Assembly (NCBI GenBank): GCA_965243255.1 | Contig: CBDEUH010000004.1 | Location: 310,001-374,000, forward strand | Source: Bin87 sp965243255 | GTDB lineage: Bacteria > Chloroflexota > Dehalococcoidia > Lucifugimonadales > UBA3495 | Direction of reading: 5' to 3' | Length of the DNA stretch: 64,000 bases | Shown: one piece after another, positions 51,105-59,106 of the stretch | How positions within the stretch are numbered: position 1 is the stretch's first letter | Layout of the letters: each line of letters opens with the position of its first letter | Program-made: the position numbers and the translations under genes | The notes under the pieces: generated by a model | Told to the model about the DNA's origin: nothing | Database searches by the model: none | What the model saw: the letters and a program-made list of their open reading frames with translations, nothing else

Positions 51105-52208
51105 TTGGGCAAGATAAATGTTGCCATTATCGGCGTGGGCAACTGCGCCTCATCCCTGGTTCAGGGCATTCACAAGTACGTCGAAGTGCCCGACGACGAA
51201 CCCATCCCCGGCGTGATGCACAACCGCATCGGGGAATATCGCATTGAGGATATCGAAGTCGTCGCCGCCTTTGACGTGGACCGGAAGAAGGTGGGCAAGG
51301 ACCTGTCCCAGGCCATTTTCACCGAGCCCAACAACACCATCAAGTTCGCCGACGTCCCCCATACCGGCGTCACCGTCGAGCGCGGCATGACCCACGACGG
51401 CATCGGCCGCTACCTGTCCGACGTGGTGGTCAAGTCTCCCCACAGCACCGCCGACATCTCGGGCATCCTCAAGGAACGCGAGGTGGACGTGGTCATCAAC
51501 TACCTGCCCGTGGGCAGCGAGATGGCCACCAAGTGGTACGTGGAGCAGATTCTGGACGCCCGCTGCGCCATGATCAACTGCATCCCGGTGTTCATCGCCC
51601 GCGAGGACTACTGGCGCGGCCGCTTTGAAGAGCGCGGCGTCCCCATCATCGGCGACGACATCAAGTCCCAGGTCGGCGCCACCATCGTGCACCGGGTGCT
51701 GACCCGCCTCATGGAAAATCGCGGCGCCGAAATCGACAACACCTACCAGCTCAACTTCGGCGGCAACACCGACTTTCTCAATATGCTGGAGCGGGAGCGG
51801 CTGGTGTCGAAGAAGATCTCCAAGACCGGCTCGGTAACCAGCCAGATGGAGGAAGAGCCCGAGGCGGACGCCATCCACATCGGCCCCAGCGACCACGTGC
51901 CCTGGCTGCAGGACCGCAAGTGGTGCTACATCCACATCGACGGCAAGGTCTTCGGCGGCGCGCCGGTCAAGATGGAAGTAAAGCTGGAGGTCTGGGACAG
52001 CCCCAACTCCGCCGGCGTGGTGGTTGACGCTATCCGATGCGCCAAGCTGGCCCTGGACAACGGCCAAAGCGGCGCGGTATTCGCCCCGTCCGCTTACTTT
52101 ATGAAGAGTCCCCCCATCCAGTTCACCGATTCCCAGGCCCACGATATGGTGGAGGCGTTCATTGCCGACCCCACGGTCAACTCGGTGCAGGTAACGGCCC
52201 GGGAGTAG
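51105..52208 (+). CDS. ino1: Inositol-1-phosphate synthase
   Basis: Makes 1L-myo-inositol-1-phosphate from glucose-6-phosphate. 367 residues from TTG at 51105, which has AAGGAGA seven bases upstream and gives the family's exact N-terminus (GKINVAIIGVGNCASSLVQG). The in-frame ATG at 51015 would add 30 unlike residues and is rejected. GDDIKSQVGATIVHRVLTRL is the catalytic region with conserved Lys and Asp, LNFGGNTDFLNMLERERLVS follows, and GPSDHVPWLQDRKWCYIHID closes the domain. It is the actinobacterial/archaeal short type. It leads an inositol-lipid gene cluster. Confidence 0.95.
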   Translation: MGKINVAIIGVGNCASSLVQGIHKYVEVPDDEPIPGVMHNRIGEYRIEDIEVVAAFDVDRKKVGKDLSQAIFTEPNNTIKFADVPHTGVTVERGMTHDGIGRYLSDVVVKSPHSTADISGILKEREVDVVINYLPVGSEMATKWYVEQILDARCAMINCIPVFIAREDYWRGRFEERGVPIIGDDIKSQVGATIVHRVLTRLMENRGAEIDNTYQLNFGGNTDFLNMLERERLVSKKISKTGSVTSQMEEEPEADAIHIGPSDHVPWLQDRKWCYIHIDGKVFGGAPVKMEVKLEVWDSPNSAGVVVDAIRCAKLALDNGQSGAVFAPSAYFMKSPPIQFTDSQAHDMVEAFIADPTVNSVQVTARE

Positions 52209-52242
52209 CGGGCCGGCGGCGACGGAAAAGGCGGCCGCGGCC

Positions 52243-53418
52243 ATGAAAATCGCCATGGTCTCGCCGTATGATTTTGCCTGGCCGGGCGGGGTCAACGCCC
52301 ACGTGTCCCAGCTCTCCGGCGAACTGCGCCAGCGGGGCCACTGCGTCCGCGTGATCGCCCCCTATTCTTCGCCCCGGACACCGGGTAGCGCCGTCGGATC
52401 CGGGCCGGCCGACAGCGCGCCCCGCGACTTCATCCCCATGGGCCGCTCGGTGCCCCTTTCCGCCGGCGGCTCCAAGGCCCGCGTAACCCTGTCGTGGTGG
52501 CTCTATCCCAGGGTCCGCCAGCTGATGGCCCGTGAACGCTTCGATGTGGTGCACCTCCACGAGCCGCTGGCCCCCTTGCTGCCCCTGATGGTGCTGCAGC
52601 ATTCCAACTCGGTGAACATCGGCACCTTTCACGCCTATTCCGACCGGCAGCGTCTCTACCGATTGTCCCGCCGGGCCGTGCGACGGTGGCAGCAGCGTCT
52701 GCACGGACGGATTGCCGTGTCAGCGGCGGCCCGGGCCTTCGTATCGCCCCACTTCCCGCAGCAGGCATACCGGGTGATACCCAACGGCATTGACTATCAA
52801 CGCTTCGCCCAGGCCAAACCGCTGCCGGAGTTGAGGGACGGCCTGACCAACATCCTCTTCGTTGGCCGCAAGGACGAACGCAAAGGCCTGCGCTACCTGG
52901 CAATGGCCTTCGCCGCCTTGCGCCGACGACGGGCCGACCTGCGCCTGCTGATTGTCGGTCCGGGCAAACCGGACCGGGAGTGCGCGGCCCTGCTGGATGG
53001 CATCGCCGCCGACCATCCGGGCTCCCTGATGGTTACCGGAGCGGTTTCGGACGAAGACCTGCCCCGCTACTACGCCAGCGCGGACGTGTTTTGCAGCCCG
53101 GCCACCGGCGGCGAGAGTTTTGGCATCGTGCTGCTGGAAGCCATGGCCGCCAGCGCGCCGGTGGTTGCGTCGGACATCGACGGCTACCGCGACGTGGTGC
53201 ATCACGAAGGGAACGGCCTGCTCGCCGGCCCCCGCGATGCGGATGCCATCGCCGACGCCATCGCCCGCGTCGCCGACAACGATGAGCTGGCGGCTCACTT
53301 GGCGGAGGGCGGACGCCGCACGGCGTGGCAATACCGGTGGGAGCGCGTTGGCTCGCAGGTTGAAGACTACTACCGGCAATGTATTGAGGAGGCCGGGGTC
53401 GGTGCCAATGCCGGGTAG
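52243..53418 (+). CDS. GT4 glycosyltransferase, PimA-like
   Basis: 391 residues with a GT-B fold. MKIAMVSPYDFAWPGGVNAH is the N-terminal donor/acceptor loop with GG; VVHLHEPLAPLLPLMVLQHS resembles the PimA membrane-facing helix; NILFVGRKDERKGLRYLAMA and LLIVGPGKPDRE carry the nucleotide site; ATGGESFGIVLLEAMAASAP holds the Glu-x7-Glu motif. PimA mannosylates phosphatidylinositol, and its place between inositol-phosphate synthase and a PI-phosphate-synthase-like gene supports the same lipid acceptor. The sugar is inferred, not seen. Confidence 0.85.
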   Translation: MKIAMVSPYDFAWPGGVNAHVSQLSGELRQRGHCVRVIAPYSSPRTPGSAVGSGPADSAPRDFIPMGRSVPLSAGGSKARVTLSWWLYPRVRQLMARERFDVVHLHEPLAPLLPLMVLQHSNSVNIGTFHAYSDRQRLYRLSRRAVRRWQQRLHGRIAVSAAARAFVSPHFPQQAYRVIPNGIDYQRFAQAKPLPELRDGLTNILFVGRKDERKGLRYLAMAFAALRRRRADLRLLIVGPGKPDRECAALLDGIAADHPGSLMVTGAVSDEDLPRYYASADVFCSPATGGESFGIVLLEAMAASAPVVASDIDGYRDVVHHEGNGLLAGPRDADAIADAIARVADNDELAAHLAEGGRRTAWQYRWERVGSQVEDYYRQCIEEAGVGANAG

Positions 53419-54034
53419 AGAGGAACTGCGGGCGGCTTTGCTGCGCTATGTCGAGCTGCCGGGAGCCCGGGCCTTCAAAGCCATCGGGTTCACCCCCAAC
53501 AGCATCACACTGCTGGGCTTTGTGGTGTGCGTGGCCGGCGCGGCGCTGACGGCCCTGGGCTGGCCGCTGTACGGCGGCATCGTTTTTCTGGCGGGCAGCG
53601 TCCTGGACCTCTTCGACGGCGCGCTCGCTCGCCTCACCGGGAAGACGTCGCCCTTCGGGGCCCTGCTGGATTCCGTGTTTGACCGCCTGGGCGAGGCCGC
53701 GCTGTTCGTTGGGCTGGGCCTCTACTACCTGCTGGGCGATCTGCCAACGGGCCAGCTCTTGCTGAGTATGCTCGCTGTGCTGCTGGGCCTGGTATTCTCC
53801 CAGGGCGTGTCCTACCTCAGAGCCCGTGGCGAGGGCCTCGGCGCGTTCACCCGCTCCGGCATCATGACCCGAACCGAGCGGGTGATCATCCTGGGCGTCG
53901 GTTTGATTGCCGAAGGGCTGGCCCCCGTGCCGGTGATGGTATGGGTGCTGTGGCTGATTGCCGCAGTGTCGTGCTTCACCCTGTTCCAGCGCATGTTCAC
54001 CATCCGGGGCATTTTGGACCGAGAAGCGGAGTGA
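53408..54034 (+). CDS. CDP-alcohol phosphatidyltransferase, PI-phosphate synthase-like
   Basis: 208 residues from ATG at 53408, 11 bases inside the end of the glycosyltransferase gene. The motif DGx2ARx8Gx3Dx3D is present as DGALARLTGKTSPFGALLDS with the last Asp in VFDR, near 62-86, and six hydrophobic segments surround it. FTPNSITLLGFVVCVAGAAL is TM1-2. Downstream of inositol-1-phosphate synthase, the likely acceptor is inositol phosphate, giving phosphatidylinositol phosphate. PgsA-type phosphatidylglycerol-phosphate synthesis is the alternative. Confidence 0.85.
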   Translation: MPGREELRAALLRYVELPGARAFKAIGFTPNSITLLGFVVCVAGAALTALGWPLYGGIVFLAGSVLDLFDGALARLTGKTSPFGALLDSVFDRLGEAALFVGLGLYYLLGDLPTGQLLLSMLAVLLGLVFSQGVSYLRARGEGLGAFTRSGIMTRTERVIILGVGLIAEGLAPVPVMVWVLWLIAAVSCFTLFQRMFTIRGILDREAE

Positions 54035-54089
54035 TCTGGCAACGGCGTGGTAAGATGGCCCACAGGTAAATCGCAGGAGGTTTGGCAAG

Positions 54090-54992
54090 ATGGCGTCGCA
54101 TTCCATGGGACTGTCGCTGCACGATGCAGCCCGGCAGATGGGGGTTCCTTTCACGGTTGAGAACGAGCCGGTTGACCGATACGTGAAGGTCAACGGCTTG
54201 AATCTCCACTACCTGGAATGGGGCGAGCCGAGCCAGCCGACCATCGTCATGCTCCACGGCATCCAGCAGCAGGCCCACAGCTGGGATTTCATCAGCCTGC
54301 CCCTGTCCGTGGACTACCGGGTGATTGCCGTTGACCAGCGCGGCCACGGCGACAGCGACTGGTCTCCCGACGAGGACTATTCAACGGACGCCTACGTTGG
54401 CGACGTAGGGGCCCTGGTGGCCCAGCTCGGATTGGCCAAGTTCCACCTCATCGGCCACTCCATGGGCGGACGCAACAGCCTGGCCTGGGCGTCGGGCAAT
54501 CCCGGCTTGTTGAAGTCGCTGACCATCGTGGACACCGGGCCGGAGACCCAGCGACGCGGCTCCGACCGCATCCAGCGCTTCCGGGAACTGCCTGACGAGC
54601 TGGATACCCTGGAAGAATTCGCCCAGCGTGTCATGGAATACACCGGCCGCACCCGTGAGCAAACCCTGGGCGCCCTGAAGTACAGCATCCGCCAGCGGGA
54701 TGACGGGAAGTGGACCTGGAAGTACGACAAGGTGATCCGCCGTCAGGGATTCCGGGCCCCGGCCTGGACGCCGGAGCAGCTCTGGGAAGGCTGGCGCAAG
54801 ATCGACTGCCCCACCCTGGTGGCCCGCGGCGAGCGCAGCGACATCTTCGCCGACGAGACGATGCAGCGCATGGCCGAGGAACACCACGACTGCACCACCG
54901 TAACCGTGGCCAACGCCGGCCACCTGGTGCAGGGCGACAACCCGCCGGACTTCCTCGCCGCCGTCAAAGGACTGCTGGGCCGGTTCAAATAG
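54090..54992 (+). CDS. Alpha/beta hydrolase
   Basis: 300 residues of the classic alpha/beta hydrolase fold. LHYLEWGEPSQPTIVMLHGI has the oxyanion-hole HG; LIGHSMGGRNSLAWA carries the nucleophile Ser; LVARGERSDIFADETM the acidic residue; VTVANAGHLVQGDNPPDFL the catalytic His. There is no lid insert or signal peptide. Its AGGAGG-type ribosome site is strong. Probably an esterase, haloalkane-dehalogenase-like or C-C hydrolase; substrate unknown. It is convergent with the VIT gene. Confidence 0.92.
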   Translation: MASHSMGLSLHDAARQMGVPFTVENEPVDRYVKVNGLNLHYLEWGEPSQPTIVMLHGIQQQAHSWDFISLPLSVDYRVIAVDQRGHGDSDWSPDEDYSTDAYVGDVGALVAQLGLAKFHLIGHSMGGRNSLAWASGNPGLLKSLTIVDTGPETQRRGSDRIQRFRELPDELDTLEEFAQRVMEYTGRTREQTLGALKYSIRQRDDGKWTWKYDKVIRRQGFRAPAWTPEQLWEGWRKIDCPTLVARGERSDIFADETMQRMAEEHHDCTTVTVANAGHLVQGDNPPDFLAAVKGLLGRFK

Positions 54993-54998
54993 CAGCCG

Positions 54999-56255
54999 TC
55001 AGAAACCCAGCAGCCGGGGCAGCAGCTCGCCCAGCCCGTAACCCAGCACGGCCGAAGCCGCACCGATGCCCAGGATTTCCAGCCCCTGCAGGATTGGCGA
55101 TTTCCGTACCAACCGACCCTTCACCAGGCCCAACACGAACAGTCCGGCCAGCGAGAGGCCAACCGACCAGCCGATAACCGCAGGGCCGACCTCAAGGAAA
55201 AGGAAGGGCAGGATGGGCAGTATCGCCGATGCGCCGAAGGACAAGCCCATCACCACGGCGTCCTTCAACGGGTTGCCGCCAAAGTCGGGGCTGATGCCCA
55301 GCTTCTTCTCCAGCAGCGTGTTGAGCCAGAGCGTCCGGTTCTCCGCAATCCGGTTGGCCAGGCTCACCGCCTGCTCGTAGGTGTTACCCTCACGTTGCAG
55401 CAGGATGACCAGCTCGGCCAGTTCCTCGGCGGGCTTTTCCTCCAACTCCCGGGTCTCCCTAGCGATGGCGGCTTCACGAACGTCCTCCTCGGCCCGCGAC
55501 CCGAGATACGCCCCGGCCGCCATGCTGATGGTGCCGGCCGCCGCCGCCGCCAGCCCGGCCACCAGCACGGTTGACGTTGTACCCACGGCGATGGCCACGG
55601 ACGTGGTGAGGGCAACGGTGCTGATGATGCCGTCCTGGGCGCCGAAAACCACCTCGCGCAGCCGGCCCAGGTTGGCGACGTGGAAAGGTTCCCGGTCCAA
55701 AGCCAGCGCGGCGTCGATGTAGGTTGCCAGGTCAAGGGGCAGGGCCGGCGCTTCGCCGGTGGTGGTGGCGAGAGGGTCCGCGTCTGCCAAAGGTTCGGAG
55801 ACGGCGTCGGCCGGCATCACCATCGCCGCGCCGCTGCCGGCAGCGATTTGCAGCCTGGACAAGGCGTCGGAAAAGGCTATCTGGTGCTCCTTTTCCTGTT
55901 CCATCGCCTCCGTGAAAACGGCCACCGCTTCGGTGTGCCCGTCGGCTCTGGCGTCGTTGATCATCCGGGGATAGGTGCGCGTGTACTCCCTGGTTTCGCC
56001 AGCGATGACGTTGCTGAGGTTGACGGCAGTGCTGTCAACGGCGCCGGCTACTTCCAGATAGCTGAGGCCGTGCTGGGTTTCGGCGCGGGCGATGGCCTCG
56101 AAAACCTCGGCCACCTCCGGGTGGCCTTCCTCTCGGGCCTTCTGGGCGTAGGCGGTATAAGTGAGGTTGGCCAGCGCTTCGGCAACGATGGCCTGCCAGA
56201 GGTTCCGGTCGGTAGCGGTTACGGAGGCGACGGGCGCTGGAACGGAATGGGCCAT
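54999..56255 (-). CDS. Rubrerythrin-VIT1 membrane iron transporter (MbfA-like)
   Basis: 418 residues. The N-terminal 1-140 is a ferritin-like four-helix unit with metal ligands: AEALANLTYTAY, AIARAETQHGLSYLE, and AMEQEKEHQIAF with its ExxH. After a roughly 45-residue Ala/Asp linker, residues 190-418 are a CCC1/VIT1 domain: RLREVVFGAQDGIISTVALT, the helical cytoplasmic insert AREVR-like EDVREAAIARETRELEEKPA, and MGLSFGASAILPILPFLFL. This is the layout of MbfA, an iron exporter with a diiron sensor domain. It would protect against iron overload; a DtxR regulator gene is in the same window, but no operator is seen. Confidence 0.92.
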   Translation of the reverse strand: MAHSVPAPVASVTATDRNLWQAIVAEALANLTYTAYAQKAREEGHPEVAEVFEAIARAETQHGLSYLEVAGAVDSTAVNLSNVIAGETREYTRTYPRMINDARADGHTEAVAVFTEAMEQEKEHQIAFSDALSRLQIAAGSGAAMVMPADAVSEPLADADPLATTTGEAPALPLDLATYIDAALALDREPFHVANLGRLREVVFGAQDGIISTVALTTSVAIAVGTTSTVLVAGLAAAAAGTISMAAGAYLGSRAEEDVREAAIARETRELEEKPAEELAELVILLQREGNTYEQAVSLANRIAENRTLWLNTLLEKKLGISPDFGGNPLKDAVVMGLSFGASAILPILPFLFLEVGPAVIGWSVGLSLAGLFVLGLVKGRLVRKSPILQGLEILGIGAASAVLGYGLGELLPRLLGF

Positions 56256-56273
56256 GATTCCCTCGGCGGCACT

Positions 56274-56669
56274 TCAGAGGCGGGGCGAAGCGTGATGCGC
56301 AATCACCTGCCATCCATCCCCGCTGCGGACGAATATGTTGGTGGCCAGCACGCCGAATCCCTGGGCCTGCCCCTCCACGACGCTGGTGATGCTTTCGATG
56401 CAGGTTACGAAGCCGCAGTTGCCCTCCAACGCAATGTTGACATAATGGATGTTGAAGTGCATCAGCGCGGCCCCGTTGAAGATGCCTTCCCAGGAACGCC
56501 GGATGTCCGGCCAGCCCACGATGGGCTGCCAGCCGGGATGGACGCACAAAGCGCGCTCCGACTGCTCCCACAGGGCATCCATTTCGGCGATATCCAGGGA
56601 TCCGAAGGCGTCGTAGAAGCGCTGGTTGGCGTCCCGCAGGGAGAGTATGTCGGCGTTTTCGGATAGCAT
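56274..56669 (-). CDS. SnoaL/NTF2-like protein
   Basis: 131 residues with the NTF2 cone fold of the SnoaL_3 type: SLRDANQRFYDAFGSLDIAE, MDALWEQSERALCVHPGWQP, GWPDIRRSWEGIF, and GDGWQVIAHHASPRL at the C-terminus. Proteins of this pattern are common and mostly uncharacterised; some are small isomerases or cyclases. It lies between the VIT gene (18 bases) and the LLM oxidoreductase gene (3 bases), so the three probably share a transcript. Confidence 0.88.
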   Translation of the reverse strand: MLSENADILSLRDANQRFYDAFGSLDIAEMDALWEQSERALCVHPGWQPIVGWPDIRRSWEGIFNGAALMHFNIHYVNIALEGNCGFVTCIESITSVVEGQAQGFGVLATNIFVRSGDGWQVIAHHASPRL

Positions 56670-56672
56670 GGT

Positions 56673-57518
56673 TCAGGCCAGCAGTTTTCGGGCGTAGTCA
56701 TCCAGCTGGCGCAGGGCGTCGTCCCGGGGCGCGCTGTCGGCGAAGACCATGGCGCGGGTGGCGCCGGCGTCCTCGTAGGCTTTCAGAATCTCCGGGTCGG
56801 CCGGCTGGCCGAAGACCGACACTTCGATGGTGTGCGGGTCGCGGCCGGCTTCCTGGGCCAGGCGCACGATTTCCTCCCGGGTTTCGTTCAGCTGCTCCGG
56901 TGTGATGCGGTTGGGCATCCACCCGTCGCCCCAGCTGACCACCCGACGGGCCACGTTGGGCGCCGTCCCGCCGATGAGCACCGGCGGATGCGGCTTCTGC
57001 ACCGGCTTGGGCGACGAATAGATCGGCGGGAAGTCGATGTGCTTGCCGTGAAACTCGGCGGACTCGTTGGTCCACAGCTCCTTCATGGCCTGGATGGACT
57101 CCCGCGTGTAGCCGATGCGCTGGCTGAACTCAACGCCGAAGAGCGCCGTTTCCTCCCGCAGCCAGCCGGTGCCGATGCCGAAGAGGAACCGCCCGCCGCT
57201 GAAGTAGTCCAGCGTGGCAATTTCCTTGGCCAGCAGGATGGGGTTGCGCTCCGGCACCAGGCAAATGCCGGTGCCCAGCTTGAGCGTGGAGGTCACCGAA
57301 GATGCCCGACCCAGGGCAACGAAGGGGTCAACGCACTCGTAGTACATCTGCGGAATGACTCCGTCGGGCGAGCCGGGCCAGGCCGTCTTGGGCCCGGCGG
57401 GGATGGCCGGATGCTCCGGCACCCACAGCGATTCAAAGCCGTGGCCCTCGCAAGCCTGGGCCAGCTCGGCGATGTCGATGGACGACTGGGTGACGAACAT
57501 TGCGATGCCGATGTCCAT
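56673..57518 (-). CDS. LLM-class F420-dependent oxidoreductase
   Basis: 281 residues from ATG at 57518. Luciferase-like TIM barrel: MDIGIAMFVTQSSIDIAELA, FESLWVPEHPAIPAGPK, TLKLGTGICLVPERNPILLA, ATLDYFSGGRFLFGIGTGWL (the SGGR..fGvG phrase of F420-linked members), and PPVLIGGTAPNVARRVVSWG. It likely uses F420 or FMN; which one cannot be proved here. The open frame continues to 57593, through a palindrome and an A/T-rich -10-like site (TATAAT, 57573-57568), which are better read as its promoter region. Confidence 0.9.
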   Translation of the reverse strand: MDIGIAMFVTQSSIDIAELAQACEGHGFESLWVPEHPAIPAGPKTAWPGSPDGVIPQMYYECVDPFVALGRASSVTSTLKLGTGICLVPERNPILLAKEIATLDYFSGGRFLFGIGTGWLREETALFGVEFSQRIGYTRESIQAMKELWTNESAEFHGKHIDFPPIYSSPKPVQKPHPPVLIGGTAPNVARRVVSWGDGWMPNRITPEQLNETREEIVRLAQEAGRDPHTIEVSVFGQPADPEILKAYEDAGATRAMVFADSAPRDDALRQLDDYARKLLA

Positions 57519-57577
57519 TGCCTTTGACCTCGTTATTGGGGATTGCCTGTCAAATGGGCCTGCTGCAATTATAACGT

Positions 57578-57601
57578 AGGGGCGAATAATCATTCGCCCC
57601 T
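57578..57601. repeat. Perfect 10-bp palindrome with 4-nt loop
   Basis: AGGGGCGAAT / AATC / ATTCGCCCCT. It lies between the NIPSNAP stop and the LLM promoter region on the same strand, where it could end the upstream transcript. A run of T follows in neither direction, so it may be a dispersed repeat rather than a terminator. Confidence 0.75.
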
Positions 57602-57626
57602 GCCATGCTTGCCGTGTCTGGCGTCG

Positions 57627-58244
57627 CTATGCTTGCGGCGAGAAACTGGCCGGGATCAGGATCTTGGTCTCCTGGTTGACCAGGAACTCCCGGGTGGGCG
57701 GCGGCCAGTGCGGCGTCGCCGACGCCTCGGCGCGGATGCGGTCCCGCGCCGCCAGGTCCTGGTAGGGCCAGATGTGCACCCACTTGTTCAGTCCGCCGAT
57801 GTCGCTGTACATGCCGGCGGCCAGCGGCGAGAACTTCTCCCGGTGCTCGATGGCGGCCGACCAGATGTCCAGCACCTTGGGCATGGCGCCGTTCTGGTAC
57901 TCATAGATGCGCATCTCGTACACGTTGCCCTGCTTCTGTCCGCCGCCCAGGGGGCGCATGAAGGGCGCGGGATAGAAGATCTCCGACTCCATGTGCAGGA
58001 TGGTGCCCTGGCTGTCCGGCGGCCAGTTGGGGTCCTTGCCGGCCTCGGCGCGCACTTCGTTGCGCTGGTCCAGGCTGTCGTAGGGCCAGATGTGAATGAC
58101 CTGGTTCAGGGGGCCGATTTCGGTGTGGAAAAAGGCGCCCAGCTTGGAGTACTTCTCCCGGTGGGGCAGGGCCTTCTCGAAGGCTTCTTCAAAGATGGGC
58201 ACGCCGCCGGGCTTGAGGTCGTAAGTCCGGACTTCGTAAATCAT
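57627..58244 (-). CDS. Double NIPSNAP-domain protein
   Basis: 205 residues with two NIPSNAP units: MIYEVRTYDLKPGGVPIFEE to LNQVIHIWPYDSLDQRNEVR, and VYEMRIYEYQNGAMPKVLDI to LNKWVHIWPYQDLAARDRIR. Each is a ferredoxin-like dimeric alpha/beta barrel half, so the tandem chain should fold as a pseudo-dimer. AGGAGGT precedes the ATG. Function in bacteria is unclear; heme, quinone or small hydrophobic ligand handling has been proposed for related folds. Its frequency is a feature of SAR202-like genomes. Confidence 0.9.
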   Translation of the reverse strand: MIYEVRTYDLKPGGVPIFEEAFEKALPHREKYSKLGAFFHTEIGPLNQVIHIWPYDSLDQRNEVRAEAGKDPNWPPDSQGTILHMESEIFYPAPFMRPLGGGQKQGNVYEMRIYEYQNGAMPKVLDIWSAAIEHREKFSPLAAGMYSDIGGLNKWVHIWPYQDLAARDRIRAEASATPHWPPPTREFLVNQETKILIPASFSPQA

Positions 58245-58404
58245 GGTGCAATACCTCCTGGGTACGCGATATGTAGCCCCGGCAGTCTAGCAGACGCACC
58301 TAACACCGGCAACCGAAGTCGGCCCTCGAGGTTGGTCCACTTGCCCCTCTTCAGTGTCATGATTGCTCCTGGTCAAACTGTCTCTTCTGTGAGACAATAG
58401 CCGC

Positions 58405-58698
58405 GTGCGAATAGTAGTCGACCAGTCGCCGCATTTCACCAGGTGGATGGAAAGGCTTCGGGATCCGATAGCCAAAGCCGCCATCGTTGCCCGCCTAGAA
58501 CGAGTGCTGGAGGGTAACTTCGGCGACCACCATTCAGTAGGCGGCGGCGTTAGCGAACTCCGCATCAGCGCTGGCCCTGGCTACCGGGTTTATTACACAA
58601 TCCGCCGCCAGACGGTGGTAATCCTGCTCTGCGGCGGCGACAAGTCCAGCCAGCGCCGAGACCTCCAGCTGGCCCAGCGGCTGGCTCAACAGCTCTAG
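58405..58698 (+). CDS. RelE/HigB-type toxin
   Basis: 97 residues of the addiction-module killer family: FTRWMERLRDPIAKAAIVAR, then GDHHSVGGGVSELRISAGPG, YRVYYTIRRQTVVILLCGGD, KSSQRRDLQLAQRLA. The basic and aromatic residues of the RelE fold are kept in RVYYT and GGDKSSQ. GTG start. The antitoxin follows after nine bases, the toxin-first order typical of HigBA. Ribosome-dependent mRNA cleavage is expected from the family. Confidence 0.93.
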   Translation: MRIVVDQSPHFTRWMERLRDPIAKAAIVARLERVLEGNFGDHHSVGGGVSELRISAGPGYRVYYTIRRQTVVILLCGGDKSSQRRDLQLAQRLAQQL

Positions 58699-58707
58699 GG
58701 AGGCAGC

Positions 58708-58983
58708 ATGAAGCTCAAAAGGTTTGACCCGGTGGATTATCTCGACAGCGACGAAGTCATAATCGAATACCTGAACCTGGCCCTGGCCGAAGGTGACCCA
58801 CAACGCTTTGCCCAGGCCCTGGGCAACGTGGCTCGAGCCAAAGGCATGACCGCCATATCCGCAGAAACCGGGCTGGGGCGGCAGAACCTCTACCGCGCCC
58901 TCTCCGAGGACGGCAACCCCCGCATCGATACCCTCTTCCGCGTCCTGGAGGCCCTGGATGTCAAAATGGCCATCACGCAATAG
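58708..58983 (+). CDS. HigA-type XRE antitoxin
   Basis: 91 residues of the putative addiction-module antidote family. RFAQALGNVARAKGMTAISA and ETGLGRQNLYRALSEDGNPR make a helix-turn-helix, followed by IDTLFRVLEALDVKMAI. The N-terminal arm is acidic (PVDYLDSDEVIIEYL). It should bind the toxin and repress the pair's promoter. The ATG follows an AGGGAGG site. Confidence 0.93.
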   Translation: MKLKRFDPVDYLDSDEVIIEYLNLALAEGDPQRFAQALGNVARAKGMTAISAETGLGRQNLYRALSEDGNPRIDTLFRVLEALDVKMAITQ

Positions 58984-59106
58984 CCGCTGAACCCTGGCTA
59001 CCAACAATCCACCGGGGAATTAGCGCAAAGACATAGGTAAGGGGTTTTGGGGATGCCGTCAATGGGTATTTTTTTGAAAGGTCAAACGCCCGCCCGTAAC
59101 CGGTAA

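Noticed and set aside
57518..57593. 25-residue N-terminal extension of the LLM oxidoreductase
   Set aside because: It crosses a perfect palindrome and a -10-like box, and the family begins at MDIGIA.
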